Below, piece after piece: positions 1 to 8,347 of a DNA stretch of 50,856 nt (position 1 is its first letter; the number at the start of each line of letters is the position of its first letter). The notes under the pieces were generated by a model. The model searched no databases. It was given only the letters and a program-made list of their open reading frames with translations, and was not told where the DNA came from. The position numbers and the translations under genes were made by a program. Origin of the DNA: an uncultured Collinsella sp. (GTDB taxonomy: Bacteria > Actinomycetota > Coriobacteriia > Coriobacteriales > Coriobacteriaceae); the NCBI GenBank assembly GCA_934675795.1, contig CAKURW010000007.1:1-50856 (forward strand), read 5' to 3'.

Positions 1-51
1 GACCTTCCTGAGCTTGCCGATCTCGGAAGGCACGTGCAGACCTTTCGTCAT
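1..51 (-). CDS. arcA: Arginine deiminase, N-terminal fragment (cut by window edge)
   Basis: Only the first 17 codons are inside the window. They read MTKGLHVPSEIGKLRKV, which matches the usual arginine deiminase beginning (M-T-x-G-L-x-V-x-S-E-I-G-K-L-x-K-V). The ATG lies just after an AGGAGG ribosome binding site on the minus strand. In the family, the enzyme hydrolyses arginine to citrulline and ammonia in the cytoplasm as the first step of the ADI pathway, which supplies ATP to anaerobes. The catalytic domain lies outside the window. The name rests on this short but distinctive stretch. Confidence 0.7.
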   Translation of the reverse strand, partial: MTKGLHVPSEIGKLRKV

Positions 52-603
52 GGCCTCCTACCTTTCTTTCGGGCCTTACTGGCCGAATGTATCAGCGCCC
101 CTCCGTATGGGACGCTGCTTGCTGACAGCTCTAGTTATATCCAAAAACCACCCGCAATTCCACCTCGCCCCCGAACGGTCAGCAAAGTGCGATGAACGGT
201 ATATCGCATATGATTCCCCCATGATGCACTTCAGTTCTCTAAAGCAGGTTTTCAAAGGTAATCGTTCTTTTTTCTAAGGAATTGAGCAAGATTGCACGAA
301 TAATTTCATGTTTAGGAATTGCATAGCTAAAACTGTTTTCTGCATATATATGTCGTCTGTCCATGATTCGATTTGGATTCGATTATATTCAGCTCGCAAT
401 CATTCTTATTCATACATCCTCATCAGTTGAGTATGGATATAGATTGTTTTCAAAACGAGTCGGGCAGTTAGTCGCATGCCTTGACAGCGTAAGAAGTAGG
501 TAAAGATACCGTTCGCACAATACGTCCGTGCCACAAGTCGACTAAATTGAGACAATAGTGAATAGGGTTAGGCTACCGTCCCCTGCGGGGACTGAACGGA
601 CAG
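52..603. other. Gene-free divergent intergenic region between arcA and ppk
   Basis: About 550 bases separate the divergent arcA and ppk genes and are clearly AT-richer than the genes around them. I see no credible protein gene: the open frame in the first 280 bases has no ribosome binding site and no family resemblance. The region must carry the arcA promoter and upstream control sites. TGCATATATATGTC at 341-354 and TTGCATAG near 319-326 loosely resemble ArgR (ARG box) half-sites. This is suggestive only. Confidence 0.5.
547..592 (+). promoter_or_regulatory. Candidate ppk promoter with a short leader hairpin
   Basis: TTGAGA (547-552) and TAGGCT (569-574) are 16 bases apart and form a plausible sigma70-type promoter. 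They are followed at once by a perfect 6-bp hairpin, GTCCCC-TGC-GGGGAC (578-592), which would sit at the very 5' end of the transcript, 11 bases before the start codon. A second perfect -35 (TTGACA, 481-486) with a weak AGATAC -10 lies further upstream. Both are by-eye calls. Confidence 0.45.
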
Positions 604-3183
604 ATGCATATGCCGAGCAAAATCGAAAAAAAGCAAGCCGCCGCAAAGCTGCGCAAACCGCCGCGCGACTTCTCGTACACGCAGAACCGAGAGCTCAGCT
701 GGCTACGCTTTGACAACCGTGTGCTCGACGAGGCTTTTGATGAGTCCGTGCCGCTGTTCGAGCGCCTTAAGTTCGTCTCGATCTTCGAGTCTAACCTCGA
801 CGAGTTTCTCATGGTGCGTGTGGGCGGCCTGTCCGATCTGGCAGAGCTCAAAAAACAGCCTGTCGACAACAAGAGCAATATGACCGCCTCCGAACAGGTC
901 GATGCTGTCATGGCCGAAATGCCCGGGCTCCTTACCCGTTGGGAGTCCATCTTTAAGAGCATCGAGGGCAAGCTCGACACCCTGGGCGTTCACCGCGCCC
1001 GCATCGATTCGCTTACGCCCGAGGAGCGCACCTTTGTTACCCGCTACTTCCAGGCCTACGTGTCGCCGGTCATCTCACCGCTGGTGATCGACCCGCGCCA
1101 CCCCTTCCCCAACCTGCGCAACGGCGCACTCTACCTGGCCTGCGGCCTGGACGGCGTCACCGACGAGGAAAGTCTGCTGGGCCTGATCGAGATTCCCGCC
1201 TCGATGAACCGCGTGGTCGAGATCCCCTCGCCCACCGGCACCTACTCCTACATTCTGCTCGAAGACGTCATTCTCGCCTGCCTGGACAGCTGCTTTGGCT
1301 CCTATAAGCCGCTCGACCGCGCGCTCATCCGCGTCACCCGCAACGCCGATATCGACCCGGACGGCGAGGGCGTCGAGGAGGAAGAGGATTACCGCCAGCA
1401 CATGAAGCGCATCCTCAAGAAGCGCTTGCGCCTGCAGCCGGTAGTGCTCGCCGTCTCGGGCTCACTCGAAAAAGCAACGCTCAAGACCATCCGCAAAGCG
1501 CTCGAGCTCTCGCGTCGCTCGGTCTTTACCTGCGATATCCCGCTCAACTTGGGCTATGTCTTTGGCATTGAGGGCAAGATTCCCGAGCACCTGCGCAATG
1601 AGCTGCTCTTTACGCCGTTTAAGCCGCAGCCCAACCCCACCATCGATATGACCCGCTCCATCCGCGAGCAGGTACTTCGGCACGACAAGCTGCTCTTTTA
1701 TCCCTATGAGGCCATGAACCCCTTCCTGGATCTGGTGCACGAGGCCGCCTACGACCCCGAGTGCATCTCGCTGCGAATCACGCTCTACCGCGTGGCCAAG
1801 CAGAGCCGCCTGTGCGAGTCGCTGATCGATGCCGCCGAGAACGGCAAGGAGGTCACGGTGCTCATGGAACTTCGTGCCCGCTTTGACGAGCAGAACAACA
1901 TCGAGTGGGCCGAGCGCCTGGAAGAGGCCGGCTGCACCGTCATCTATGGTTCCGAGGGCTTTAAATGCCACTCAAAGATCTGCCAGCTCACCTATCGCGA
2001 GGGCATGGCGCTTACACGCCTGACGCTGTTGGGCACCGGCAACTTTAACGAGAAGACGGCCAAACTCTACAGCGACTTTATGCTCATGACAGCCCATCCC
2101 GGCATCGGCGAGGACGCCAACCTGTTCTTCCGCAATCTGTCGCTGGGCAACCTGCGCGGCGACTACCGCTTCCTGGGTGTGGCGCCCGTCGGACTGAAAC
2201 CGCTCATCATGCGCGGGCTTGACCGCGAGATCCAGCGCGCCCTCGCCGGCGAGCCCGCCCGCGTGTTCTTTAAGCTCAACTCGCTGACCGACCGCGAGGT
2301 TATCGACAAGATCGCCGAGGCATCGTGTGCCGGCGTGCGCGTAGACATGATCATCCGCGGCATCTCGTGCCTCAAGCCCGGTGTTCCGGGCAAGACCGAG
2401 AACGTGCATGTCCGCTCCATCGTCGGACGCTTTTTGGAGCACGCGCGCGTCTATGCTTTCGGCGTGGACTCGGACATGATTTACCTGAGCTCGGCAGACA
2501 TGATGACGCGCAACACCGAGCACCGCGTGGAGATTGCCTTCCCCGTGCTCGACCCCACCTGCCGCGCCCTAGTGCACGAGTACATGGGCATGCAGCTGCG
2601 CGACAACGTGAAGGCCCGCAGCCTCACGAGCGACGGCACCTGGGTCCCCGTGGAGCGTGCAGAGGGTGAGAAACCCTTCAACTCGCAGGAAGCCCTGCTG
2701 GAGCGTGCCTATCGCAACGCCGAGGCCGCCGCGCAGCAGCGCGCACAGGAGAAGGAACGTGTGGCCGAGGAGGCCATTCAGGCCGAGGTTGAACACGGGG
2801 CAGCTGCCAAACCGGAAGCGGTTGCAGCTCCCCCGGTGAATGAGCCCGAGGCTGCCGCAGAGCCCGCCGTGGAGAAAGCGCCCGAGCCCGCTACTGCGAC
2901 TCCGGAGCCCGCCGCCGAGGCAAAGCCCGCCCCTGCTCCTGAGCCGCAGCCGGCCACACCCAAGGTCCAAGAGGTCCAGGCGACCGTCATTGAGCCCGAG
3001 CCTGCACCTGCACCTCAGCCCGATCCGCAGGTCATCAAGCCCGCACCCGAGACGAGCGCCCGTCGCGATAAGCCCGCCGGCAAGACCAAGGCCATCGAGC
3101 GCCATCGCCCCGGCCGCGTGCGCATGGGCCTGGGTCTGATCGGCCTGGGTCTTAAGACGCTCATTACCGGCAAGACGAAATAG
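604..3183 (+). CDS. ppk1: Polyphosphate kinase 1 with a long Pro/Ala/Glu-rich C-terminal tail
   Basis: PPK1 reversibly moves the terminal phosphate of ATP onto polyphosphate. The core (about residues 15-690) shows the family signatures: TQNRELSWLRFDNRVLDEA near the N-terminus, the phosphohistidine region GSEGFKCHSK with His456, the second conserved His613 in LEHARVYAFG, and the SADMMTRNTEHRVEIAFPV block. The protein has 859 residues, against roughly 690-720 for typical PPK1. The extra part is an alpha-helical stretch (about 693-725), a low-complexity P/A/E-rich linker (about 726-825) and a basic C-terminus. A second in-frame ATG lies 6 bases downstream and could equally be the start. A strong terminator follows, so the gene is probably monocistronic. 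Confidence 0.95.
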   Translation: MHMPSKIEKKQAAAKLRKPPRDFSYTQNRELSWLRFDNRVLDEAFDESVPLFERLKFVSIFESNLDEFLMVRVGGLSDLAELKKQPVDNKSNMTASEQVDAVMAEMPGLLTRWESIFKSIEGKLDTLGVHRARIDSLTPEERTFVTRYFQAYVSPVISPLVIDPRHPFPNLRNGALYLACGLDGVTDEESLLGLIEIPASMNRVVEIPSPTGTYSYILLEDVILACLDSCFGSYKPLDRALIRVTRNADIDPDGEGVEEEEDYRQHMKRILKKRLRLQPVVLAVSGSLEKATLKTIRKALELSRRSVFTCDIPLNLGYVFGIEGKIPEHLRNELLFTPFKPQPNPTIDMTRSIREQVLRHDKLLFYPYEAMNPFLDLVHEAAYDPECISLRITLYRVAKQSRLCESLIDAAENGKEVTVLMELRARFDEQNNIEWAERLEEAGCTVIYGSEGFKCHSKICQLTYREGMALTRLTLLGTGNFNEKTAKLYSDFMLMTAHPGIGEDANLFFRNLSLGNLRGDYRFLGVAPVGLKPLIMRGLDREIQRALAGEPARVFFKLNSLTDREVIDKIAEASCAGVRVDMIIRGISCLKPGVPGKTENVHVRSIVGRFLEHARVYAFGVDSDMIYLSSADMMTRNTEHRVEIAFPVLDPTCRALVHEYMGMQLRDNVKARSLTSDGTWVPVERAEGEKPFNSQEALLERAYRNAEAAAQQRAQEKERVAEEAIQAEVEHGAAAKPEAVAAPPVNEPEAAAEPAVEKAPEPATATPEPAAEAKPAPAPEPQPATPKVQEVQATVIEPEPAPAPQPDPQVIKPAPETSARRDKPAGKTKAIERHRPGRVRMGLGLIGLGLKTLITGKTK

Positions 3184-3207
3184 TCGTTTGTAGAAGCAGT
3201 TTGTAGA

Positions 3208-3251
3208 AGCGCCCCGCATTTGAGGAAAGCCTCGGATGCGGGGCGCTTTTC
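3208..3251 (+). terminator. Rho-independent terminator after ppk
   Basis: Perfect 12-bp stem AGCGCCCCGCAT (3208-3219) with ATGCGGGGCGCT (3236-3247), an inner GAGG/CCTC pairing, then a short T run. It lies only about 45 bases before the next gene's start, so that gene's promoter must overlap it or lie upstream of it. Confidence 0.85.
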
Positions 3252-3296
3252 CCTGCTACCATGGTGCGAACAACAACGCGAATGACAGGCAGGAAT

Positions 3297-4610
3297 ATGA
3301 AGCTCACTATAGAATCGATGACCTACGGCGCCGACGGGCTGGCGCACGCCGACAACGGCAAGGCCGTCTTTGTGCAGGGCGCCGTGGCAGGCGACACCGT
3401 CGAGGCCGAGGTCGTACAGGACGGCAAGTCGTTCATGCGTGCCCGCACCACCGAGATTCTGGAGCCAAGCCCCGATCGCATTCAGTCTCCCTGCCCCTTC
3501 GTGGACATCTGCGGCGGCTGCTCGTGGGGCAATCTCTCACGCACGGCACAGCTCGCCGCCAAGGAGCAAAATCTGCGCTCCACGCTCGAGCGTATCGGCA
3601 AGTTCAGCCCCGATCAAGTCGATGAACTGGTGCAACCCATCCGCCACACCAAGGATGATTGGGGCTACCGCAATAAAATCGAACTCGAGCCGACCGTTGT
3701 AAACGGCCGCGTGCGTCTTGGCATGCACGGTGTCGATCCTCGCAAGATCGTGACCGTCGATTCGTGCCCGTTGTTCGACAAACGCTTCCCCAAGGCACTC
3801 AAATCGGTCGTCGGCGCGCTCAATTATCTGAGCGGCAGCCACGACCTGGGCCTTGAGCGCGTGGGCATTCGCGCCTCGCGTCGCACCAAGGCACTCGAGG
3901 TGGCGCTCTGGACGCCTACGGGCTCTTTCCCGCGCTCGCAAGTCTCGCGCGTGTTGGCAGACGCCGCGCACCCCACAAGTGTCGTACGCGTGATGAGCAA
4001 GGGCGAAAAGAAGGCCCGCCGTGTTTCCAAGGTCGAAATGCTCGCCGGAGAGGGCTCATGGACCGAGAATATCGCCGAGGGTCAGATGCGCTTGTCTGCC
4101 CCGTCTTTTTTCCAGGTCAACACCAAGGGTGCCGAGATTTTGATCGAGCTTGTCATGGAAGCGCTCGACCCGCAGGAAGACGAGCTTGCCGTAGACCTGT
4201 ACTGCGGTGCCGGCACCTTTACCCTGCCGCTCGCCCGCCGCTGCGACTTTGTCGCCGCCGTCGAGGCCTACGGCCCCGCCGTGCGCGATCTACGCCGTAA
4301 CCTGGAGATCAACAAGCTTGATAACGTCGACGTCATTGGCGGAGACGCGGTGCGCGAGTTCCCCGACCAGGATGCCGACGTCTTGGTGGTCGACCCGCCG
4401 CGCGCAGGTCTCGCCCCCGAGGCGATCGACCTTATCGCCAGCACGAGTGCTCGCGATGTCGCCTACGTGAGCTGCGACCCGGCCACCCTGGCGCGCGATC
4501 TCAAACGCTTTGTCGAAGAAGGCACCTTCTCCCCCGTAAAGATCACGCCAGTCGACCTGTTCCCGCAAACCTTCCACTGCGAGACCGTCGTCCACCTTAG
4601 GCGCAACTAG
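3297..4610 (+). CDS. rlmD: 23S rRNA (uracil-C5)-methyltransferase, RlmD/TrmA family
   Basis: SAM-dependent RNA m5U methyltransferase of 437 residues. An N-terminal TRAM-like RNA-binding domain (about residues 1-60) is followed by the cysteine cluster PCPFVDICGGCSWG, which ligates a 4Fe-4S cluster in this family. The SAM site is VDLYCGAGTFTLPLA, and the catalytic blocks are VVDPPRAGL and YVSCDPATLARDL, where Cys is the nucleophile. I place the start at ATG 3297, which has AGGCAGGA just upstream and leaves the TRAM domain intact. An upstream in-frame ATG at 3261 would add 12 residues overlapping the preceding terminator. Members modify 23S U1939, U747 or tRNA U54, and the exact target cannot be read from sequence. 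Confidence 0.9.
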   Translation: MKLTIESMTYGADGLAHADNGKAVFVQGAVAGDTVEAEVVQDGKSFMRARTTEILEPSPDRIQSPCPFVDICGGCSWGNLSRTAQLAAKEQNLRSTLERIGKFSPDQVDELVQPIRHTKDDWGYRNKIELEPTVVNGRVRLGMHGVDPRKIVTVDSCPLFDKRFPKALKSVVGALNYLSGSHDLGLERVGIRASRRTKALEVALWTPTGSFPRSQVSRVLADAAHPTSVVRVMSKGEKKARRVSKVEMLAGEGSWTENIAEGQMRLSAPSFFQVNTKGAEILIELVMEALDPQEDELAVDLYCGAGTFTLPLARRCDFVAAVEAYGPAVRDLRRNLEINKLDNVDVIGGDAVREFPDQDADVLVVDPPRAGLAPEAIDLIASTSARDVAYVSCDPATLARDLKRFVEEGTFSPVKITPVDLFPQTFHCETVVHLRRN

Positions 4611-4716
4611 CCACTTAATCATTGCTCAGAAAAATCATTGGGAAATCGAGCGTGGCAAGCGGAGGTCTTCGGGGTATAAGACGGCTAATTGTATGCCGCC
4701 TATGAAAGGAACCCTC

Positions 4717-5259
4717 ATGCCCAGCGTTGCCGTTCTCGCCGCCGATGGCTTTGAAACTATTGAATGCTTGACCATGGTCGATGTCATGCGTCGCGGCGGC
4801 GTGCGCGCCACGCTCGTCTCAATCATGCCCACGCGTGAGGTCGTAAGCTCGCTGCAGATCCCCGTGACCTGCGACGCGCTCTTTGATGAGATCGACTTTG
4901 ACGAGTACGACTGCGTCGTGCTGCCCGGCGGCCTACCCGGTGCTACCAACCTGCGCGGCGATCAGCGCGTCTGCGACGTGGTCCGCGAGTTCGCCGCGAC
5001 CAAGCACGTCGCCGCCATCTGCGCCGCCCCGTTTATCCTGGGCGAGCTCGACCTGCTCGAGGGGCGCCACGCCACGTGCTTCCCTGGCTTTGAGAAAAGC
5101 TTCCCCGAAGGCACCTATACCGGCGAGAAGGTTACGCAAGACGGCAACATCATCACTGCCAGCGGCATGGCCCAGTCTCTCCCCTTTGCGCTTGAGCTGC
5201 TGCGCACGCTCGCCGGCGACAAGGCCGTCGAGAAGGTCGCCGAGGGCATTCAACTATGA
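4717..5259 (+). CDS. DJ-1/PfpI family protein (YajL/ThiJ-like)
   Basis: 180 residues with the DJ-1 class I glutamine amidotransferase-like fold. Visible motifs are VAVLAADGFETIE at the N-terminus, VVLPGGLPGATNL, and the nucleophile elbow AAICAAPFIL with the reactive cysteine. Relatives act as protein or nucleotide deglycases, chaperones or oxidative-stress proteins; the substrate here cannot be told. ATG 4717 is chosen because GAAAGGA precedes it by 7 bases and the conserved first strand begins at residue 2; an in-frame ATG at 4693 is less likely. The stop codon overlaps the maf start by 4 bases (ATGA), so the two are probably translationally coupled. Confidence 0.85.
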   Translation: MPSVAVLAADGFETIECLTMVDVMRRGGVRATLVSIMPTREVVSSLQIPVTCDALFDEIDFDEYDCVVLPGGLPGATNLRGDQRVCDVVREFAATKHVAAICAAPFILGELDLLEGRHATCFPGFEKSFPEGTYTGEKVTQDGNIITASGMAQSLPFALELLRTLAGDKAVEKVAEGIQL

Positions 5260-5837
5260 TTTTGGCTTCGCAATCACCGCGACGCATCGAGTTGATGCGC
5301 GAGGCGGGCTATGACATTCGCATCATTCCTGCCGATATCGACGAATCGCCGTTTGATGGCGAGGCCCCGCTTAAGCTCGTTGAACGCTTAGCACGCGCAA
5401 AAGCCGCCGCCGTTGCCACCGAGCATGCCGAGCCCAATGAGCTGACGGTCGCGGCCGACACCATCGTCACCTTTGACGGCAAGATTCTGGGCAAGCCGGC
5501 AACCGAGGACGAGGCGCGCACCATGCTCCGTGAGCTTTCGGGCCGCACGCACCAGGTCGCAACCGGCGTCTGCATCGTTAAAGCCGGCGACGCTACAGCC
5601 CCGCATGCCGCCGAGAGCCTGTCCTTTGTCGATGTGACCGACGTGACGTTCTACGAGCTCACCGACGAGCAAATCGAGCGCTACGTCGCCTCGGGTGAGC
5701 CCATGGACAAGGCCGGCGCCTACGGCATTCAGGGCACAGGCGGACGCATGCTCGTGCACGATATTTCGGGCGACTTCTATAACGTGGTGGGCCTACCCAT
5801 CGCCCGCGTCGCGCGCGCGATTCAAAAACTCTCGTAA
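5256..5837 (+). CDS. maf: Maf-like nucleoside triphosphate pyrophosphatase
   Basis: Maf proteins hydrolyse non-canonical or selected nucleoside triphosphates to the monophosphate and pyrophosphate (housecleaning) and have been linked to septum inhibition. The 193-residue protein begins directly with the signature ILASQSPRR (residues 2-10), then shows VAADTIV, the KP...A..ML..LSG block, and GEPMDKAGAYGIQG with conserved D-K-A-G. Almost no residues precede the active-site loop, which is short for the family, but no earlier start exists without entering the upstream gene. It overlaps the DJ-1 family gene by 4 bases. Confidence 0.9.
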   Translation: MILASQSPRRIELMREAGYDIRIIPADIDESPFDGEAPLKLVERLARAKAAAVATEHAEPNELTVAADTIVTFDGKILGKPATEDEARTMLRELSGRTHQVATGVCIVKAGDATAPHAAESLSFVDVTDVTFYELTDEQIERYVASGEPMDKAGAYGIQGTGGRMLVHDISGDFYNVVGLPIARVARAIQKLS

Positions 5838-5845
5838 TTGCATCT

Positions 5846-5875
5846 GGCGCTGGGTATTCCCCAGCGCCTACAATT
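5846..5875 (+). terminator. Probable weak terminator after maf
   Basis: Perfect 9-bp stem GGCGCTGGG (5846-5854) with CCCAGCGCC (5860-5868) and a 5-base loop, followed by TACAATTTT rather than a clean T run. It may only partly stop transcription into the next gene. Confidence 0.5.
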
Positions 5876-5938
5876 TTGGCGTACCGTACGGATCCCGACC
5901 GGGCACAAGGCGCGGCGGAAAACCGATAGGAGTTAAAC

Positions 5939-6940
5939 ATGGATACACTGCTCGAGGCCATTGACGTCTGCGATGTCGATGGCTTTTGCTATGGCAACTA
6001 TACGGACGAGGAGGCCGGCACCGGTTGCACCGTAATCGTGGCACCCGAGGGCGCCACCGGCGGCGTTGACGTTCGCGGCGGTGCTCCAGCATCGCGCGAA
6101 ACCGACCTGCTGCGACCCGAGAACACCGTCGACAAGGTCCACGCCGTCTGCCTTTCGGGTGGATCGGCCTTTGGCCTCGAGGCTGCAAGCGGCGTCGCTC
6201 GCGAGCTTGAGAGCCGCGGCATCGGCCTTCCCGTCGGCCCCACGCAGGTGCCTATCGTGTGCTCGAGCTGTATCTTCGACCTCGCCTTTGGCGACCCCAC
6301 CGTGCGCCCCGACATTGAGGCCGGCATCGCCGCCGTGCGCGAAGCACTCGACCACACCCCCACCAAGCTCGAACAGGGCAACGTAGGCGCCGGCACGGGC
6401 GCTACCGTGGGTAAGCTCATGGGGCCTGCCACCTGCATGAAGGCCGGCCTTGGCGCTGCCGCCGTGGCGCTCGGTCCCGTTAAGGTAGGCGCCGTGGTCT
6501 CGGTCAACGCTTGCGGCAATGTCGTTGACCCCTTCACCGGCGAGTGGGTCGCCGGTATGCGCGCCGCAGCCGACAGCAACCAAATCGTCGACATGGAACT
6601 CGCAGCCTTTGCCGCCGCTGGATCCATGCAGATGCCGCTCGACCGCACCAACACCACCATCAGCTGCATCGTCACCAACGTGGAACTCACTAAGGCACAA
6701 GCCACCAAGGTCTCCCAGATGGCCGCAGACGCCTACGCACACGCCATCCGTCCCACACACACCACCAACGACGGCGACACCATCTACACCCTCGCCAGCG
6801 GCAAACTGAGTGCCCAGGCAAGCGCCGCCGTACCCCTAGACCTGCTGGGCATGCTCGCCGTAAGGGCCCTGGAAACCGCCATCGTAAACGGAGCCAAAAC
6901 CGCCAAAACCTCCCACGGCATCCCCGGCGCCGCAAAGTAG
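5939..6940 (+). CDS. P1 family peptidase (DmpA/S58-type aminopeptidase)
   Basis: 333 residues, cytoplasmic, with no signal peptide. The characteristic P1 blocks are present: CLSGGSAFGLEAASGV (about residues 63-80), IFDLAFGDP, the glycine-rich GNVGAGTGATVGK, GLGAAAVAL, and VGAVVSVNACGNVVDP. Characterised members are N-terminal-nucleophile hydrolases that self-cleave and release N-terminal or D-amino acids. In many relatives a Ser or Thr sits just before the VGALV-like strand, whereas here the run is GPVKVGAVV. I cannot identify the nucleophile with certainty, so activity and autoprocessing remain open. The start has AGGAG 7 bases upstream. The two large inverted repeats at 6952-7283 follow. 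Confidence 0.85.
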   Translation: MDTLLEAIDVCDVDGFCYGNYTDEEAGTGCTVIVAPEGATGGVDVRGGAPASRETDLLRPENTVDKVHAVCLSGGSAFGLEAASGVARELESRGIGLPVGPTQVPIVCSSCIFDLAFGDPTVRPDIEAGIAAVREALDHTPTKLEQGNVGAGTGATVGKLMGPATCMKAGLGAAAVALGPVKVGAVVSVNACGNVVDPFTGEWVAGMRAAADSNQIVDMELAAFAAAGSMQMPLDRTNTTISCIVTNVELTKAQATKVSQMAADAYAHAIRPTHTTNDGDTIYTLASGKLSAQASAAVPLDLLGMLAVRALETAIVNGAKTAKTSHGIPGAAK

Positions 6941-6951
6941 TCCACTCGACC

Positions 6952-7080
6952 GTCGGTCGGAGACGGGCGGGCGTTACGTTTGCTGCTCTACAGTCCTATG
7001 CAAGACGAAGGCCACATTAAGCGGCCTTCTTTGCATGCGGAACTCGCGACAAACGTAACGCCCGCCCGTCCCCAACCGAC
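6952..7080. repeat. Nested long inverted repeat A (between peptidase and glycosyltransferase)
   Basis: Two 31-base arms (6952-6982 and 7050-7080) match at 29 positions; both contain GACGGGCGGGCGTTACGTTTG. Between them a second, perfectly centred hairpin forms from ATGCAA plus GAAGGCC (6998-7013) and GGCCTTC plus TTGCAT (7023-7036). The fold is a long stem with an inner arm. It sits where two convergent genes meet, so it may act as a bidirectional terminator. Its inner sequences are related to repeat B, suggesting a mobile or amplified element rather than a chance hairpin. Confidence 0.8.
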
Positions 7081-7173
7081 TACCAACCAAATTCTTTTCA
7101 GCCCAGGCCCCTGTGTACCGCGCGTCTAAGATCTTCAAATTCAGGCAGTCTGACAACCGATTCTTATAGCAAA

Positions 7174-7283
7174 GGCCCCTTGGCCTTTAGTTTGATACAA
7201 GTTCCGCACGAGCCGGAAAGCACTTAATGTGCTTTCCGTGCGAGCAGGACTGTTCGCAGTAGCAAACTAAAGGCCAAGGGGCC
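7174..7283. repeat. Nested long inverted repeat B, related to A
   Basis: Perfect 21-bp arms (GGCCCCTTGGCCTTTAGTTTG, 7174-7194; complement at 7263-7283). They enclose an inner hairpin CGGAAAGCAC (7214-7223) with GTGCTTTCCG (7229-7238). Reverse-complemented, its interior aligns with repeat A: both read GTTTGCTRCT, then ACAGTCCT, then an inner stem with ACATTAAG at the tip, then TGCGGAACT and finally CAAAC. The outer arms of A and B differ completely. B lies 32 bases from the end of the glycosyltransferase gene. Confidence 0.8.
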
Positions 7284-7315
7284 CAGTCAACCTATCAGCA
7301 GCGATTACTCAACAG

Positions 7316-8347
7316 CTAGTTGAATTTGAAGATCTTTGAGGCAAGATGGTATAGGCCGAGTGTGGTTTTGTCTCCGGCCCGTCCACGCAGGTTGGTAAAG
7401 AATCCGACCACGCCGTAGCGAGCGCGACGATACATGCGCTCGTCGTAGTCCTTCAGGTCCTTCCACAGCGTCTTCAAGCGCTCATCGGCACAATCTTCCT
7501 CGGAAAGTTTGGTGAGCACCGAGCAAATCGCCATCATCATGGTGAAGTAGCCCATCATGTACGAACGCAGACGCGAGGACTCAACGTCCTGGTACAGGTG
7601 GAACGATTCCATCATGATGCGCGTTACGCGGAACTGCTGACCCAGGCGCTTGACCATCGTGGCCTCATTGACGCTCTGGCCCTCGCGACCGATAAAGTAG
7701 CGATAGAGGTCGATGTCGGCGTAGTACATGGTCTTGCAGCGCGGCAGCGGCACGTAAGCGTAGATATTATCCACGTAGAACGTGTGTGCCGGCATAGGCA
7801 GATTGGACTCGCGCAGCACATCGGTGCGATAGCACAGACTGTGCATGAGCAGGTTCTGATCGGGACGGAAGTGTCCGATCTGGTCCCAAGAGAAAATCTT
7901 TTTGCGCGGCAGGGCAAACTTGTAGCCAATAGCGGTATGCGTGCCCTCGTAAACCTTCTCGTACACGTAGTTCGAGATAAACAGGTCGACGCGCTGGTCG
8001 CGCTCCTCAAAGCCACGCAGAATCGACAGCATGGTCGAAAGCGCCGCACCGTCGAGCCAGTCGTCCGAGTCAACGACCTTGTAGTAGGTGCCCTGCGCCT
8101 CGCGCAGACCCGAAAGGACGGCAATACCGTGGCCGCCGTTCTCCTGGTGTACCGCGCGGATGATACCGGGATAACGTGCCTCCCACTCGTCGGCCTTGGC
8201 GGCCGTCTCGTCCTTGGAGCCGTCGTCCACCACGATAATCTCGATATCGGTGGCGTAATTGCTCCCCTCCAAGATGGAGGTGATGCAATGGTCCATGTCC
8301 TTGGCGGCGTTATACGAGGGAATACCGAATGTTATGACTTTATGCAT
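7316..8347 (-). CDS. Family 2 glycosyltransferase
   Basis: 343 residues with a GT-A fold at the N-terminus: VITFGIPSYNAAKDMDHCITSIL, then IEIIVVDDGSKDET, the acceptor region HQENGGHG, and the DXD-like VVDSDDWLD. These are the nucleotide-sugar and metal-binding blocks of inverting GT2 enzymes. The C-terminal 150 residues have no obvious transmembrane helix, so the enzyme is probably cytoplasmic or peripheral. I place the start at ATG 8347, which overlaps the end of glf by 8 bases; an ATG 18 bases upstream is possible. Pairing with glf suggests a role in a galactofuranose-containing surface glycan, which is inference from context. Confidence 0.85.
   Translation of the reverse strand: MHKVITFGIPSYNAAKDMDHCITSILEGSNYATDIEIIVVDDGSKDETAAKADEWEARYPGIIRAVHQENGGHGIAVLSGLREAQGTYYKVVDSDDWLDGAALSTMLSILRGFEERDQRVDLFISNYVYEKVYEGTHTAIGYKFALPRKKIFSWDQIGHFRPDQNLLMHSLCYRTDVLRESNLPMPAHTFYVDNIYAYVPLPRCKTMYYADIDLYRYFIGREGQSVNEATMVKRLGQQFRVTRIMMESFHLYQDVESSRLRSYMMGYFTMMMAICSVLTKLSEEDCADERLKTLWKDLKDYDERMYRRARYGVVGFFTNLRGRAGDKTTLGLYHLASKIFKFN

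Noticed and set aside
14..277. Open frame of 87 codons on the plus strand at the left edge
   Set aside because: No ribosome binding site, no family resemblance, lies antisense to and upstream of the arcA start in an AT-rich promoter region.
5939..6940. Claim that the P1 peptidase is inactive
   Set aside because: The expected Ser/Thr before VGAVV seems absent, but I cannot align the nucleophile position with certainty without a search.
6952..7283. CRISPR or tandem repeat interpretation of the palindromic region
   Set aside because: Only two units, in opposite orientation, with different arms and no spacers of regular length.
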